Positions 9,217 through 17,574 of a DNA stretch of 51,657 nucleotides are shown in pieces. Both the position numbers and the translations under genes were made by a program. The stretch is from the IMG/VR virus record IMGVR_UViG_3300030331_000022, positions 1-51,657 of that record; one strand, 5' to 3'. Source of the stretch: a virus. The number at the start of each line of letters is the position of its first letter. The first letter of the stretch is position 1. Under the pieces are notes generated by a model, which was not told the origin of the DNA, did no database searches, and saw only the letters and a list, made by a program, of their open reading frames with translations.

Positions 9217-11243
9217 TATATTTCCTTTTTAATAAAAAGTCCAACAATAAAGGTTTGTATTGCACGATAATAATATCTACTTGCTACACGCAGTGTAAAC
9301 ACACGTTTACCATTTGCCCACTCAATACATTCCTTAAACTCTTTGTATACTGTGTCTGCAGTTCCATTAGCAATATGTTTACGTCCTAAATATCTGTAGC
9401 CACGCCGCATTGTTTCACCCCACCATTTATTATGAAGTGTACGTTTACACCAATCTACGGCATTTTCTCTATCTGTATTTTGAAACATACCACTTTGCAA
9501 TGCATGAGTTGCAATAACACACGAGTCTTTTGTTTTATCTCCAGCTTTATCCTCTGCTGTATCATTTTCTGAAGTTTTTCTAGCTTCTTTAAAAGGATTT
9601 TTTTGATATGCATATTCTCCTTTATTTACAGCCCTATGTAAACTACCACCATATTTCTTAGCTTGAGCAATATCATTAGTAGATAAACCCATAGCTTCAC
9701 CCTCTGAATCAGATAATCCTCTATCTATAAAATCATCTTGTTTAGCACGAAGTCTTGCAATAGCTGCGTGATGGTTTGCAACTGCTGCATTGCCATCTCT
9801 AACTGCATTATCAAATGATTGTTGCTCACGAACATTTAAGTCACCTGATTTAACTCCTGTAACAGGATCTTTACTATAACTTTCTCCACTACCTGCAATA
9901 TCACCCATATCTTGAACATTATATTTTGATGTATATTTATTGTAAAAATTTTGTCTTCCCTCTGATGTAAAAGTTTCTTTTAACCCTTCTCCAATATCTT
10001 GTACTATTCCTCTAGCACCTTTAAATACATCTCCTATTAAACCTGTTTCTTCATATTCTTTTATACGAGGATCTTCTTTCCAAGCATCTCCAAAATTATT
10101 ATTTAAAGACTCTACAATACGATTTTCTTGATTTTTTGCTCCAAATCTACCAGCAAGCCCAACTATACCTGCACCTGGAATTATACTTAGTCCAGTCGTT
10201 GCAGATAATAATTTTTTATTATCAAGATATAAATTAATTAAATTTTCTTTATGCTCTGTTGAAGTATCTTTTTTTGCTAATGTATCTCTAAATTCTTTAC
10301 TACTTTGTCTTTGCTGAGATTCACGCATTCTAGAAAGAAGTTGTTTATCATCATCATCATCTTGTCTAGTTACTTGTGTTGTTTGAACTTGTGTATCTTG
10401 AATAGGTTGCGTTTCTTGTTGATTTAAATATTCATCATAAGGAATAAAACCTTCAGGTAACGGTGTAGTAGGCACATTGTTATATGTACGTACATCTCTA
10501 ATTTCTCCAGTTTCTGGATTAATATATTTTACAGTTTTAGATACATCTCCTGCTTGAGGCACATCTAAGTCAGGTGTAGTTATTGTAGTCTGCACACTTT
10601 GTGGGTCAACAAATTTTGGTAAAAAACCACTTACCGTATCTGTTTGTTGAGGTTCAGTTGTAGTTCCTACTGTTTGTGTTATATCAGCAGGAGTAAAAGC
10701 ACTAGCAGGAGTAATCTGTGGACCTGCAGTAATTTGCCCTAATGATTGTTGATACACAGAAGGTTGATATCCTGCTATGCCTGTAACCATATTTGGATTA
10801 GTATTTTGTATTGTGTTAGCTTGTAAATTAGGAGATACAAATGTTCCCATCTGTGCTTCTACAACTCCACCACGATTCATTTCTTTAGGTTTATCTTCTG
10901 CTGGTCCACTTACAATAATAAGATCAGCCATATCAAATGGAAGATCATCAGGTATAGTGGCTTCTTCACTATTACCCATTTGTCCCATAGCTTCCATCTT
11001 TTTTAAACCCATTTTGGCTTCTTGACGCAGTTGCATTAATTTTTCAAGACCAATATAACGAGTTACATCTTCAGGAAAAACAAACTCACCCTCACTTATC
11101 TTAACATCTATATCATCACGTACACCTTTTTTAGTTCCTCCTATAGGAACTTTGTTACCAGATACTTCATCTATTTCACCGCCTTCATCTTCAAGGCCAC
11201 CACGTGCAAATAATTCCATTTGTTTTTCCATAAGTTTACTCAC
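9216..11243 (-). CDS. Large virion-associated protein with C-terminal CxIAT-type module
   Basis: A 675-residue protein in three parts. The N-terminus (FARGGLEDEGGEIDEVSGNK, then KISEGEFVFPEDVTRYIG) is a segment I associate with marine phage structural proteins, with a second Gly motif NRGGVVEA near residue 125. The middle (about 130-330) is Pro/Thr/Gln-rich and probably disordered. The C-terminal 101 residues begin CVIATHAL (575) and contain DWCKRTLHNKWWG and SRYYYRAIQTFIVGLF, resembling the CFIATAAYG-type C-terminal module of unknown function found in diverse bacterial proteins. A short hydrophobic helix, residues 340-365, precedes it. It overlaps the upstream 74-residue gene by 8 bases. Probably a virion or ejection protein; no enzymatic residues were identified. 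Confidence 0.7.
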   Translation of the reverse strand: MSKLMEKQMELFARGGLEDEGGEIDEVSGNKVPIGGTKKGVRDDIDVKISEGEFVFPEDVTRYIGLEKLMQLRQEAKMGLKKMEAMGQMGNSEEATIPDDLPFDMADLIIVSGPAEDKPKEMNRGGVVEAQMGTFVSPNLQANTIQNTNPNMVTGIAGYQPSVYQQSLGQITAGPQITPASAFTPADITQTVGTTTEPQQTDTVSGFLPKFVDPQSVQTTITTPDLDVPQAGDVSKTVKYINPETGEIRDVRTYNNVPTTPLPEGFIPYDEYLNQQETQPIQDTQVQTTQVTRQDDDDDKQLLSRMRESQQRQSSKEFRDTLAKKDTSTEHKENLINLYLDNKKLLSATTGLSIIPGAGIVGLAGRFGAKNQENRIVESLNNNFGDAWKEDPRIKEYEETGLIGDVFKGARGIVQDIGEGLKETFTSEGRQNFYNKYTSKYNVQDMGDIAGSGESYSKDPVTGVKSGDLNVREQQSFDNAVRDGNAAVANHHAAIARLRAKQDDFIDRGLSDSEGEAMGLSTNDIAQAKKYGGSLHRAVNKGEYAYQKNPFKEARKTSENDTAEDKAGDKTKDSCVIATHALQSGMFQNTDRENAVDWCKRTLHNKWWGETMRRGYRYLGRKHIANGTADTVYKEFKECIEWANGKRVFTLRVASRYYYRAIQTFIVGLFIKKEI

Positions 11244-11460
11244 TTTTTAAAACTTCATCACGTAATAACTTTAATCTACGTAATTGATATATAGCACCTT
11301 GTGCTCTATATACTATTTGTGAATTGTCTGTTTGTTCCATATTACGATGTTGCTGCTCTATAAGCATATCTAAATATTTACTGAACTGGTCCCACTGCTG
11401 CTGGTTGCTGACCAGCTTCTTGAGCTTGTTGAGGTGCTCCTTGTTGTTGTGCATTTCCAC
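11236..11460 (-). CDS. Small helical protein overlapping the portal 3' end
   Basis: A 74-residue, Gln/Lys/Leu-rich helical protein (KLKKLVSNQQQWDQFSKYLD, QGAIYQLRRLKLLRDEVL). It begins inside the last 83 bases of the portal gene in another frame and overlaps the next gene by 8 bases. The portal end it overlaps is a Gln/Pro/Ala-rich tail that tolerates such overlap. The clean helix and the contiguous overlaps on both sides support a real gene. Its role is unknown; a portal- or scaffold-associated assembly factor is plausible. Confidence 0.65.
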   Translation of the reverse strand: MEMHNNKEHLNKLKKLVSNQQQWDQFSKYLDMLIEQQHRNMEQTDNSQIVYRAQGAIYQLRRLKLLRDEVLKSE

Positions 11461-13519
11461 TAAATCCTTGTTCTTGTGGTGTTGGTGCTTGTCCTGTGCC
11501 TATTGTGCCACCTCCTGCTCCTGTCGGATCTGCTGGATTAGCACCTGCTGGTGTTTGTTGTTGTGGTTGTTCTTGTTGAAATTGTTTCATTAACTCAGCT
11601 TGTAATGCAGCCTCACTCATATTATTAGTGACTTTTTCAGGATCAAGTTCAAGAGACTTGGCAATCTCTCTAATAATATATTGAAACTTAGCAAATGGTG
11701 CAAGGGCAGGGCTAGATGCTATCTGCATAAACTGCATAAGTCTTTGACTTCGTACTTCATTAGCCATCAGACTTTCTGTACCACGTGCTTTTACTTCTAA
11801 GTCTCCTTTAATATCTGGATCAAAGTCAAACTGCATATTAAATCTAAATAAACCCTCACCAAGAGGACGTAACAAATAGTCATCTATATTTTTAATTACA
11901 TTTTTTATACTGCCTTGAGCAGCACCCATAAGCATACTGATACCAGAAGCAGTACGGCCCACACCCGATACGCCTGTTTGACCATGTGCAAAAGATGGGA
12001 ATCCAGTTGATTCATCTGCTAATACCCTCGCCTTATCAAATAGCTGCAAGTTTTCTGCAGCAACATTAGGAAACTTTGTACCAAAGATAGCTTGTCCTGG
12101 TGCTCCACCCTGTCTCCTAAATACTTTCCCTGGATATACTGTTAAGTCTTGGCCTGGGACTAAGTTAGTTTCATCTACCTCTATAAGAAGATTACCAGAT
12201 AATACAGCATTGTCAACAGCCATTCTCATAAAACCATTCATAAGAGTTTGGGTATCATCCATATTTTCTGCAATGCCCACCCCAAAAAATGAATATGGAT
12301 TTAATTCATACGGCACAGCCATATAAGGAATACGAGCAGGTTTAAATGGATTAAGAACCATACGGAGTAGTTTACCATTACAGATCCATACGTTTGCTTG
12401 TAGTTCATCTATATCTTGCATTTCAGGTGGTATATCTACCCCTTGTTCAATTAACGCCTCAACTTCAACAGAACCCCAGTATTCTAAAACTTCGAAACGA
12501 TAAACTCCATGTTCTGTTGCATAGTCAGATAAATCATCTTCCCAATATTCTTTATTATAATTTTCACCTAATTCAATTGCTTCATCAATTACGGAGTCCC
12601 TAAAATAAGGACGTTTTTTTAATGCTCTCATTTGAGAACGAGATAGTTTATGCCTTTCTATTACATATTGTGCCTCATCCATATTATTTGCATCTGGATC
12701 GGGATAAAGATTCCACACAGAAACATGAGATACTTGTGGTATTGTTTTCATAATAGGAGAATATTCACCATCATCTCCCCAATTAGGATACTCTTTGTCT
12801 ACAGCAAACGGTCCTTTCATTACACCTGTGCCAAATAAGGCCATTTCAAATGCAGTGCTTCTTAAATGTTTACTAGCACTAGATTCTTCTAGCTGATCAT
12901 GTATTTTCTTTTGCATTTTTTTAGCAGCAATCATAGCTGGACTAAATGTAACTGCTGTTGGAGTTTGGCCTATACCTTCTTTTAAATTATCTATATCCTC
13001 TAGTTTATCCTCTAATGGTCCTAAACTTTCTAGTAATGTTTTAACTGTTGCTCCTGCAGGAAAATCTTTACCATCTCCTGCAAATCCATATGGATTTACT
13101 GGATCATTAATAGTTGATTCTTTTAGCTGTTCAGGTTCTTGTGGATCAAATGTTACATCTGCAACTACGCCTTCAGGAAGTTCTGTAGGATCTACTGTTA
13201 AAGGAAACTTTTGCCCTGCAAATAATACATCAACTATTTGCCCATAAGCAGCCAGTGTTTTTGTTTTAGTTATTTTAATAAATACACGAGACTTCTCTGC
13301 CTCTGTAAACTGAACATCTGGACTATATACACCACGATAGTTACGATAAGCACGAAGCCAACGTTCTTCATCTTGTTGCCTATAATCTTCTGCTCTATTA
13401 AATTTTTCCATAATAAAAGGAATTATATTAGCAGTTTTATAATCCTCAACATTAGATTCTTCACTATCATCTAATACAACAGCATTATCTTCAATAAAAC
13501 CTTCAGTATCTTCTGCCAT
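11378..13519 (-). CDS. Portal protein
   Basis: About 713 residues from MAEDTEGFIEDN. I prefer ATG 13519 over the in-frame ATG at 13534 because it overlaps the stop of the upstream zinc-ribbon gene (TAATG) and has GGAAGG just before it. Portal signatures include ANIIPFIMEKFNRAEDYR with DEERWLRAYRNYRG, the SHVSVWNLYPDPDA segment, PYMAVPYELNPYSFFGVG and SGVGRTASGISMLMGAA, all typical of podoviral dodecameric portals. The C-terminus is a Gln/Pro/Gly-rich tail probably inside the capsid. It lies after terminase, as in most tailed phages. It forms the DNA entry and exit channel of the head. Confidence 0.88.
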   Translation of the reverse strand: MAEDTEGFIEDNAVVLDDSEESNVEDYKTANIIPFIMEKFNRAEDYRQQDEERWLRAYRNYRGVYSPDVQFTEAEKSRVFIKITKTKTLAAYGQIVDVLFAGQKFPLTVDPTELPEGVVADVTFDPQEPEQLKESTINDPVNPYGFAGDGKDFPAGATVKTLLESLGPLEDKLEDIDNLKEGIGQTPTAVTFSPAMIAAKKMQKKIHDQLEESSASKHLRSTAFEMALFGTGVMKGPFAVDKEYPNWGDDGEYSPIMKTIPQVSHVSVWNLYPDPDANNMDEAQYVIERHKLSRSQMRALKKRPYFRDSVIDEAIELGENYNKEYWEDDLSDYATEHGVYRFEVLEYWGSVEVEALIEQGVDIPPEMQDIDELQANVWICNGKLLRMVLNPFKPARIPYMAVPYELNPYSFFGVGIAENMDDTQTLMNGFMRMAVDNAVLSGNLLIEVDETNLVPGQDLTVYPGKVFRRQGGAPGQAIFGTKFPNVAAENLQLFDKARVLADESTGFPSFAHGQTGVSGVGRTASGISMLMGAAQGSIKNVIKNIDDYLLRPLGEGLFRFNMQFDFDPDIKGDLEVKARGTESLMANEVRSQRLMQFMQIASSPALAPFAKFQYIIREIAKSLELDPEKVTNNMSEAALQAELMKQFQQEQPQQQTPAGANPADPTGAGGGTIGTGQAPTPQEQGFSGNAQQQGAPQQAQEAGQQPAAVGPVQ

Positions 13520-13647
13520 TAATTTTCCTTCCAAGGACCGTTTTCAAAGTCATTTATTTGTTCACATCTAGGACAAGATTGATATTTATTAGTATCATAT
13601 ATTGTTTCACATTTTGAACAAATTATTTTAGTATCCAAACACTGCAT
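13519..13647 (-). CDS. 42-residue zinc-ribbon microprotein between terminase and portal
   Basis: Starting at ATG 13647, inside the last codons of terminase in another frame, the frame encodes 42 residues with two CxxC knuckles (CSKC and CPRC) 15 residues apart and an acidic/aromatic tail (NDFENGPWKEN), ending in TAA that overlaps the portal ATG. It fills the apparent gap between terminase and portal exactly, with stop-start coupling to portal. The two CxxC pairs suggest a rubredoxin-like zinc ribbon. Very small zinc ribbons next to terminase occur in other phages. A role in packaging or assembly is inference. Confidence 0.7.
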   Translation of the reverse strand: MQCLDTKIICSKCETIYDTNKYQSCPRCEQINDFENGPWKEN

Positions 13648-15199
13648 CTGCTACCTGCATACCTTTTGATGGAACACCCATTGGATCATAATCAAATATA
13701 CTAAATCGGGGTCTTGACATTATACCATAACGTAATGCATCATACAAGTGATCTTCTGATGTAGTATCAATATCTTCAGGATTCTTTTTGTCAATAGGCA
13801 ATGAAGGTAGTTGTGATATAATATTTGTACAATTATTAAAAAATACTATTCTTGGTTCTTCTGTAAACTCATCTACCTGTAAACGTCTATGTATTTCATT
13901 TTTACCTGCTACCCTTGAACCCTTTGATCTATCAGAAGGACGCCACCTGCATCCTTTCATAATCATCTGCTCAGCCAAACTAGGGCCAGTATCACCACGG
14001 CGATGCCACAAAGAAGAGTCCAAAACTCCATATTTAATATTCCCATCTCCTGCCTCTAGATCTAACACCATATCTGCTAAATCCGTAGCAAGAACTTTAC
14101 TTACATATAATTCTCTGTAAACAACTAACTGTTCACTTGGCGACACTGCAAACCAAACCACGCCTGATTTACTACCGTAGCCATAATCACAAGCTCTAAA
14201 TTTTACCCAATTATTAGGTATATCATATGGCTCTACTACATGTATCTTTCTATCAAACTCTGTAAATGCCGCACCTTCTTTTATATCCCAGTCACCATCT
14301 AGTAACTGCCTACGTTGTTGCTCTGGCAACGATAGCAGCATTGCTTCATAGTCGCCTTGTTGAGCTAAGTAAGGATTGTCGGTAAGACGGGCAGGTATAA
14401 ACCTACGTTTGAATAAAGGTTTGCCAGCTTTTTCGTGTCCAGCAGGATAACGTAAGACCTCACCTGTTTCAATATCCGTAGCATTAAAAGACTCTCCATG
14501 TGGTGCAGGATCAATAAACATTTTTTTAACCCAATGATGGCCCCTACCTCCTGGGTTAGTAGTTGCCCTCATGTATACGGGCAGGTCAGGTGCAGTGGAC
14601 CGTAGACGTGATCTCATGTAGTTCCACGAAAAAGGTGAAGGCCACTGAGTTAACTCGTCAAAGCCTATCCAGCTAAAAGCTAGACCTTGGTAACGCAGGA
14701 CATCATCTTCCCTATCTAGGTAGGACATCCACAACCTCGCACCAGAGGGCGCAGTCCACTGCATTTTTCTTTCAGACCACTTAATACCCTTCCATATTTT
14801 AGGGTACATTTCTTGAGACTTAAATATAAGTTCTCTAAGTTCTTCTGTTGTGTGTCGTAATAACAATCCTGAAAATGCAGGATGCCCCATATAACGCAGG
14901 GGGTCGGCTAACATTGCATATGATTTGCCACCCCCTGCACTGCCGCCATATAACACTTCACGTTCACCTGCTGCTAAAAAATCTGTCTGGGGGCCAGCAT
15001 TAGGTTTAAATACTACGTTGTGCTGTTCCTCTATAGGTATTTCTGTAACTATAGGTTTAGGCTGCGTTACTGTTTTGCTTTGTTTCTTTTTTGCTGTTGA
15101 GTCTTTTCTGCTCAAGGGCTTGCGCCTTGGCGATTGCCTTTTTCGCATAGTCTGCCCATCTGCGTAGGCTTCTAGCTTGGTTGTTCCTTGTTCTTTCAT
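13628..15199 (-). CDS. terL: Terminase large subunit
   Basis: About 523 residues from ATG 15199; a TTG two codons upstream is less likely. The N-terminal 55 residues are basic and extra. The ATPase follows: a Walker A-like GGSAGGGKS near residues 85-93 and a Walker B-like WIGFDELTQW. The RNase H-like nuclease is marked by RACDYGYGSKSGVVWF and GVLDSSLWHRRGD, and the C-terminus by DHLYDALRYGIM. It powers DNA translocation into the head and cuts the concatemer. The gene overlaps the upstream 139-residue gene by 143 bases, unusually long, entirely within its basic N-terminal extension. The order TerS - 139-residue protein - TerL - zinc ribbon - portal is clear. Confidence 0.93.
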   Translation of the reverse strand: MKEQGTTKLEAYADGQTMRKRQSPRRKPLSRKDSTAKKKQSKTVTQPKPIVTEIPIEEQHNVVFKPNAGPQTDFLAAGEREVLYGGSAGGGKSYAMLADPLRYMGHPAFSGLLLRHTTEELRELIFKSQEMYPKIWKGIKWSERKMQWTAPSGARLWMSYLDREDDVLRYQGLAFSWIGFDELTQWPSPFSWNYMRSRLRSTAPDLPVYMRATTNPGGRGHHWVKKMFIDPAPHGESFNATDIETGEVLRYPAGHEKAGKPLFKRRFIPARLTDNPYLAQQGDYEAMLLSLPEQQRRQLLDGDWDIKEGAAFTEFDRKIHVVEPYDIPNNWVKFRACDYGYGSKSGVVWFAVSPSEQLVVYRELYVSKVLATDLADMVLDLEAGDGNIKYGVLDSSLWHRRGDTGPSLAEQMIMKGCRWRPSDRSKGSRVAGKNEIHRRLQVDEFTEEPRIVFFNNCTNIISQLPSLPIDKKNPEDIDTTSEDHLYDALRYGIMSRPRFSIFDYDPMGVPSKGMQVADAVFGY

Positions 15200-15476
15200 T
15201 GTCAAGCCGTTTCCTTAATCCTACATGAGAAATATATCTACCTGTGTTTTTAGATAGCCAGTTAGCAACTTCACGATATGAATATTGCTTTAGATATTTC
15301 TTAGCCTGTTGTAGTTTATCTAGCTCATCAGGTATTGGTGCTAAAACGTCACTATCTTCAGGATGTAGTTCATAACCAAACGGGATAGTTCTTGATATAC
15401 GGGGAATCTCTATCCACTCGTTATCCTCTTGTATATCTGTTGGTTGAGGAAGTTTCCAAATACCAGTTTTATTCAA
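15057..15476 (-). CDS. HTH-like basic protein between TerS and TerL
   Basis: A 139-residue protein. Residues about 60-95 (QYSYREVANWLSKNTGRY followed by ISHVGLRKRLDNERTRNN) look like a resolvase or terminase-type helix-turn-helix; the C-terminus is a Lys/Gln/Ala helix. Its ATG overlaps the TerS stop (ATGA) and its 3' end overlaps the TerL start by 143 bases. The helix-turn-helix and position suggest a DNA-recognition partner for packaging, perhaps a second small terminase-like subunit. I do not recognise a named family. Confidence 0.6.
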   Translation of the reverse strand: MNKTGIWKLPQPTDIQEDNEWIEIPRISRTIPFGYELHPEDSDVLAPIPDELDKLQQAKKYLKQYSYREVANWLSKNTGRYISHVGLRKRLDNERTRNNQARSLRRWADYAKKAIAKAQALEQKRLNSKKETKQNSNAA

Positions 15477-15841
15477 TCTTCTTCCACTTGTTTAGGGGGC
15501 ATAAGCATAACCCCACCTTTTGTTTCTACTTGCATTTTTTCAGTTTTTACAAGACCTGTACGATCCAGTAACTCTTTTGCTGCTTGCATCTTATCACGTA
15601 TACCTAACTCTGTTGGGTCTATTAGTGCACCTACCATTGCAACTGCTGCACGTGGTGCATTACGTGACATATATGTTTGTGTAGCATCAAGTATCTCTTC
15701 TTTTAAACTATTAACAATATGTGTAGTAGATGTATTATCAGAATAACCAGCTAGTTTTTTAGCTTGAGCTACACTACCTGCTGCCTGATCAAACAGCACA
15801 TCTAAAAACTTTTGTTGTTGTTCTGTTAATTGTCTAGCCAT
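15473..15841 (-). CDS. terS: Terminase small subunit (probable)
   Basis: A 122-residue protein starting MARQLTEQQQKFLDVLFD. The N-terminal helix-turn-helix (QQKFLDVLF, then GSVAQAKKLAGYSDNTST) and the following helical segment (AVAMVGALIDPTELGIRDKM) match the layout of Terminase_2-type small subunits, which recognise the genome and feed it to TerL. Its ATG abuts the endolysin stop. Size and position just before TerL support the call. Confidence 0.75.
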   Translation of the reverse strand: MARQLTEQQQKFLDVLFDQAAGSVAQAKKLAGYSDNTSTTHIVNSLKEEILDATQTYMSRNAPRAAVAMVGALIDPTELGIRDKMQAAKELLDRTGLVKTEKMQVETKGGVMLMPPKQVEED

Positions 15842-16293
15842 TACATCATCTCAAAATGTGGTGCATCAATAAATGGTCTGCGTCCTTGTGACCTACGTAA
15901 ATCTATGTAGCTATTCATTGCATCTTCTGCAGTCCCTTGATACATTCTAATATCACCCTCTGACCAAGCTGCACCCCACTTGACAGGGATTGATATACGT
16001 CTAGCTGCCTCTGCAAATGCATCACAAATATCATCATAAACATTTAGTTCCCAAGAAATATCAGAACCAAAATATGCTACAACATCTACGGCTCTACCAT
16101 CAAGATGTTTAGATTTCATAGTTTGTGATCTGCCAGAGTCAAATAGTTTTTGTTGCTCTTCTAAGGTACGTAGTCCATACGTAACTCCAAAGTCCACCGT
16201 AGTCAGTTTAATAGCTTCCATAACAACAGCTACAAGGTCTTTCTCTACACCTTCTAATTTACGAATACTTCTTGCACTTAATTTAAATGTCAT
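15841..16293 (-). CDS. Endolysin, M15-family peptidoglycan peptidase
   Basis: A 150-residue protein of the VanY/L-Ala-D-Glu peptidase M15 type. The zinc-site pattern is visible: H63 and D70 in KHLDGRAVDVVAYF, and H147 in the C-terminal DAPHFE. The segment TYGLRTLEEQQKLFDSGRSQ before it is the usual substrate-binding strand of the family. It has no signal peptide, so it needs the holin encoded just upstream (ATGA overlap) to reach the wall. It cleaves peptidoglycan cross-link peptides at the end of infection. Confidence 0.88.
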   Translation of the reverse strand: MTFKLSARSIRKLEGVEKDLVAVVMEAIKLTTVDFGVTYGLRTLEEQQKLFDSGRSQTMKSKHLDGRAVDVVAYFGSDISWELNVYDDICDAFAEAARRISIPVKWGAAWSEGDIRMYQGTAEDAMNSYIDLRRSQGRRPFIDAPHFEMM

Positions 16294-16679
16294 TTATTTT
16301 TCCCAAAAAACTTAGTAGCTGATCTAACACCAAAACTGGCAGCTACAATTACTCCAAGTGTATATTGATACCACTCAGGCATTGTCTCTAATGCAACAAA
16401 ACCATTTGCCACTATCTCTCTACCCCAATCTCCTGTAAACACAAGCACTAAAGGTATTGAAAATAAAATTGTCAGCCACTCGTCTTTCCACGAGGACTGA
16501 CTTCCTTGTGCCATAATTTTTTCCCAATCAGCCTCAGATGTTGCGGCTGACTTCATTATAGTTGCTTTTGCTTCTGCCTCTACAAGTTTAAGATTACTTG
16601 CTGCAGCCTGTGCATCTGCCTTGCCTTTTAACCAACCACCAGCTAGTTCTGCTATCGGTCCTATCAATGCTTGAATCAT
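16290..16679 (-). CDS. Holin, 3-TM GTA-type
   Basis: 129 residues from ATG 16679, chosen because AAAGG lies 8 bases before it and it overlaps the previous stop (ATGA); an upstream in-frame start to 16718 lacks this. The N-terminus MIQALIGPIAELAGGWLKGK and helical QAAASNLKLVEAEAKATI are followed by two clear membrane segments (WLTILFSIPLVLVFTG, YTLGVIVAASFGV). This matches the holin family first named from gene transfer agents (GTA_holin_3TM). It makes the membrane lesion that releases the M15 endolysin encoded next. Confidence 0.82.
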   Translation of the reverse strand: MIQALIGPIAELAGGWLKGKADAQAAASNLKLVEAEAKATIMKSAATSEADWEKIMAQGSQSSWKDEWLTILFSIPLVLVFTGDWGREIVANGFVALETMPEWYQYTLGVIVAASFGVRSATKFFGKNK

Positions 16680-16879
16680 AGTGATACCTTTGGTGTAGCT
16701 ATCTCTAAGTTTACACACTTAGAAAATGTTTGTGCAGTTTTATTTGGTTTAGTTTTTTCTAAATTTTCTACTAATAATATCCTACTTACTTCACACATTT
16801 CCATATTAGGATATAATATTTGATCAGATACAACCCTATGCTGCCCCATGTTTAACATTATCATTACTATTATATACAT
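16676..16879 (-). CDS. Small exported or membrane-anchored protein in the lysis cassette
   Basis: A 67-residue protein with a hydrophobic N-terminus (MYIIVMIMLNMG) and a soluble remainder with two cysteines (MCEVSR, FSKCVNL). Its ATG overlaps the stop of the 71-residue membrane-protein gene (TAATG), and its stop overlaps the holin start (ATGA), so it is embedded in a coupled lysis cassette. A periplasmic role such as a spanin component is possible but there is no lipobox and I cannot prove it. Confidence 0.6.
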   Translation of the reverse strand: MYIIVMIMLNMGQHRVVSDQILYPNMEMCEVSRILLVENLEKTKPNKTAQTFSKCVNLEIATPKVSL

Positions 16880-17094
16880 TACTTATTACCACGATCTGTC
16901 TTAGCTTCCTTGTTCATCCAGATGCCAAAACATCCTGTTAAAGCTCCCATACAAACAGATACAAGCCCTGCCTGTCCATTAGTAGGATCGGGTAGAGACA
17001 TATACCAATGGACAGATTGATATGTTAATATAGTTACAACTAACATCATTAGTCGTGGAAATATTTTATAGTCATCTATTATTGTGCTTGCCAT
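16879..17094 (-). CDS. Small two-helix membrane protein in the lysis cassette
   Basis: A 71-residue protein with a first membrane helix (LMMLVVTILTYQSVHWYM) and a second (AGLVSVCMGALTGCFGIWM) joined by a short Pro/Asp-rich loop, ending in a charged tail KEAKTDRGNK. GGAGAG precedes its ATG. It is the first gene of the tightly overlapping lysis group and may act as an extra holin, antiholin or spanin partner; which of these cannot be decided from sequence. Confidence 0.7.
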   Translation of the reverse strand: MASTIIDDYKIFPRLMMLVVTILTYQSVHWYMSLPDPTNGQAGLVSVCMGALTGCFGIWMNKEAKTDRGNK

Positions 17095-17103
17095 ACTTCT
17101 CTC

Positions 17104-17325
17104 CTATGCCACTACAAAGTCTATATTATGTCCTTGATTAGGATTTACTTTGTTTCCATTGTGTGGGTGGTACGTATACACAGTTTCGTATCTATACTTA
17201 TCTGATTTTTTATCTATTGCTTTTGCAGTCTCTTCTACTCGTTGTTGTTTGTTTTTTACAGGCCAATCCGTAATAACTTTATCCTGTGGTATCGGTATAG
17301 GAACTGCTATAGGATCTACATTCAT
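17104..17325 (-). CDS. Conserved-looking small protein, function unknown
   Basis: A 73-residue protein with a Pro/Val-rich N-terminus (MNVDPIAVPIPIPQDKV), a charged middle (KNKQQRVEETAKAIDKKSDK) and Tyr/His/Asn-rich C-terminus (YTYHPHNGNKVNP). It starts 3 bases after the previous gene's stop and ends 9 bases before the lysis genes. No domain recognised. Confidence 0.6.
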   Translation of the reverse strand: MNVDPIAVPIPIPQDKVITDWPVKNKQQRVEETAKAIDKKSDKYRYETVYTYHPHNGNKVNPNQGHNIDFVVA

Positions 17326-17328
17326 GGG

Positions 17329-17574
17329 CTAAGTCCGTCTAAATCTGGCGGTTTTCTTTGCAATCTTTTTAGGTTGAGCCACAAACTGCTTACCTGCCTT
17401 CGTGCCTTTTCGTTTGGCTCTTGAAGTAGCTGCATACTCAGAAGCACTGAGAGACTTAATAGCAGCAGTAGGGAGATAACGTTCTCCAGTTTTAGCACTA
17501 GGCTTACCACTTTTAGTTCTCCACTTTTGCTTAGTCCAATCTTTCAGACTCTTCTGAGATTTTTTTAGTGCCAT
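17329..17574 (-). CDS. Basic protein of DUF5872 type
   Basis: An 81-residue, strongly basic protein. The pattern LKDWTKQKWRTKSGKPSA, then GERYLPTAAIKSLSASEYAA and a Lys/Arg tail KKIAKKTARFRR is one I recognise from a widespread small family of unknown function (I believe DUF5872) in phages and bacteria. Its ATG directly follows the stop of the 24-residue gene. Nucleic-acid binding is plausible from charge. Confidence 0.75.
   Translation of the reverse strand: MALKKSQKSLKDWTKQKWRTKSGKPSAKTGERYLPTAAIKSLSASEYAATSRAKRKGTKAGKQFVAQPKKIAKKTARFRRT

Noticed and set aside
15199-15205. TTGACAATG at the start of terL, repeated at 21886-21878 as if a promoter box
   Set aside because: No matching -10 lies 16-18 bases downstream in either place; it is probably only a coincidence of start context, and ATG is the better start.
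17322-17510. Leu-rich 62-residue minus-strand frame
   Set aside because: It lies fully within the DUF5872-type gene in another frame and its Leu-rich look comes from shifted Lys/Ala codons.
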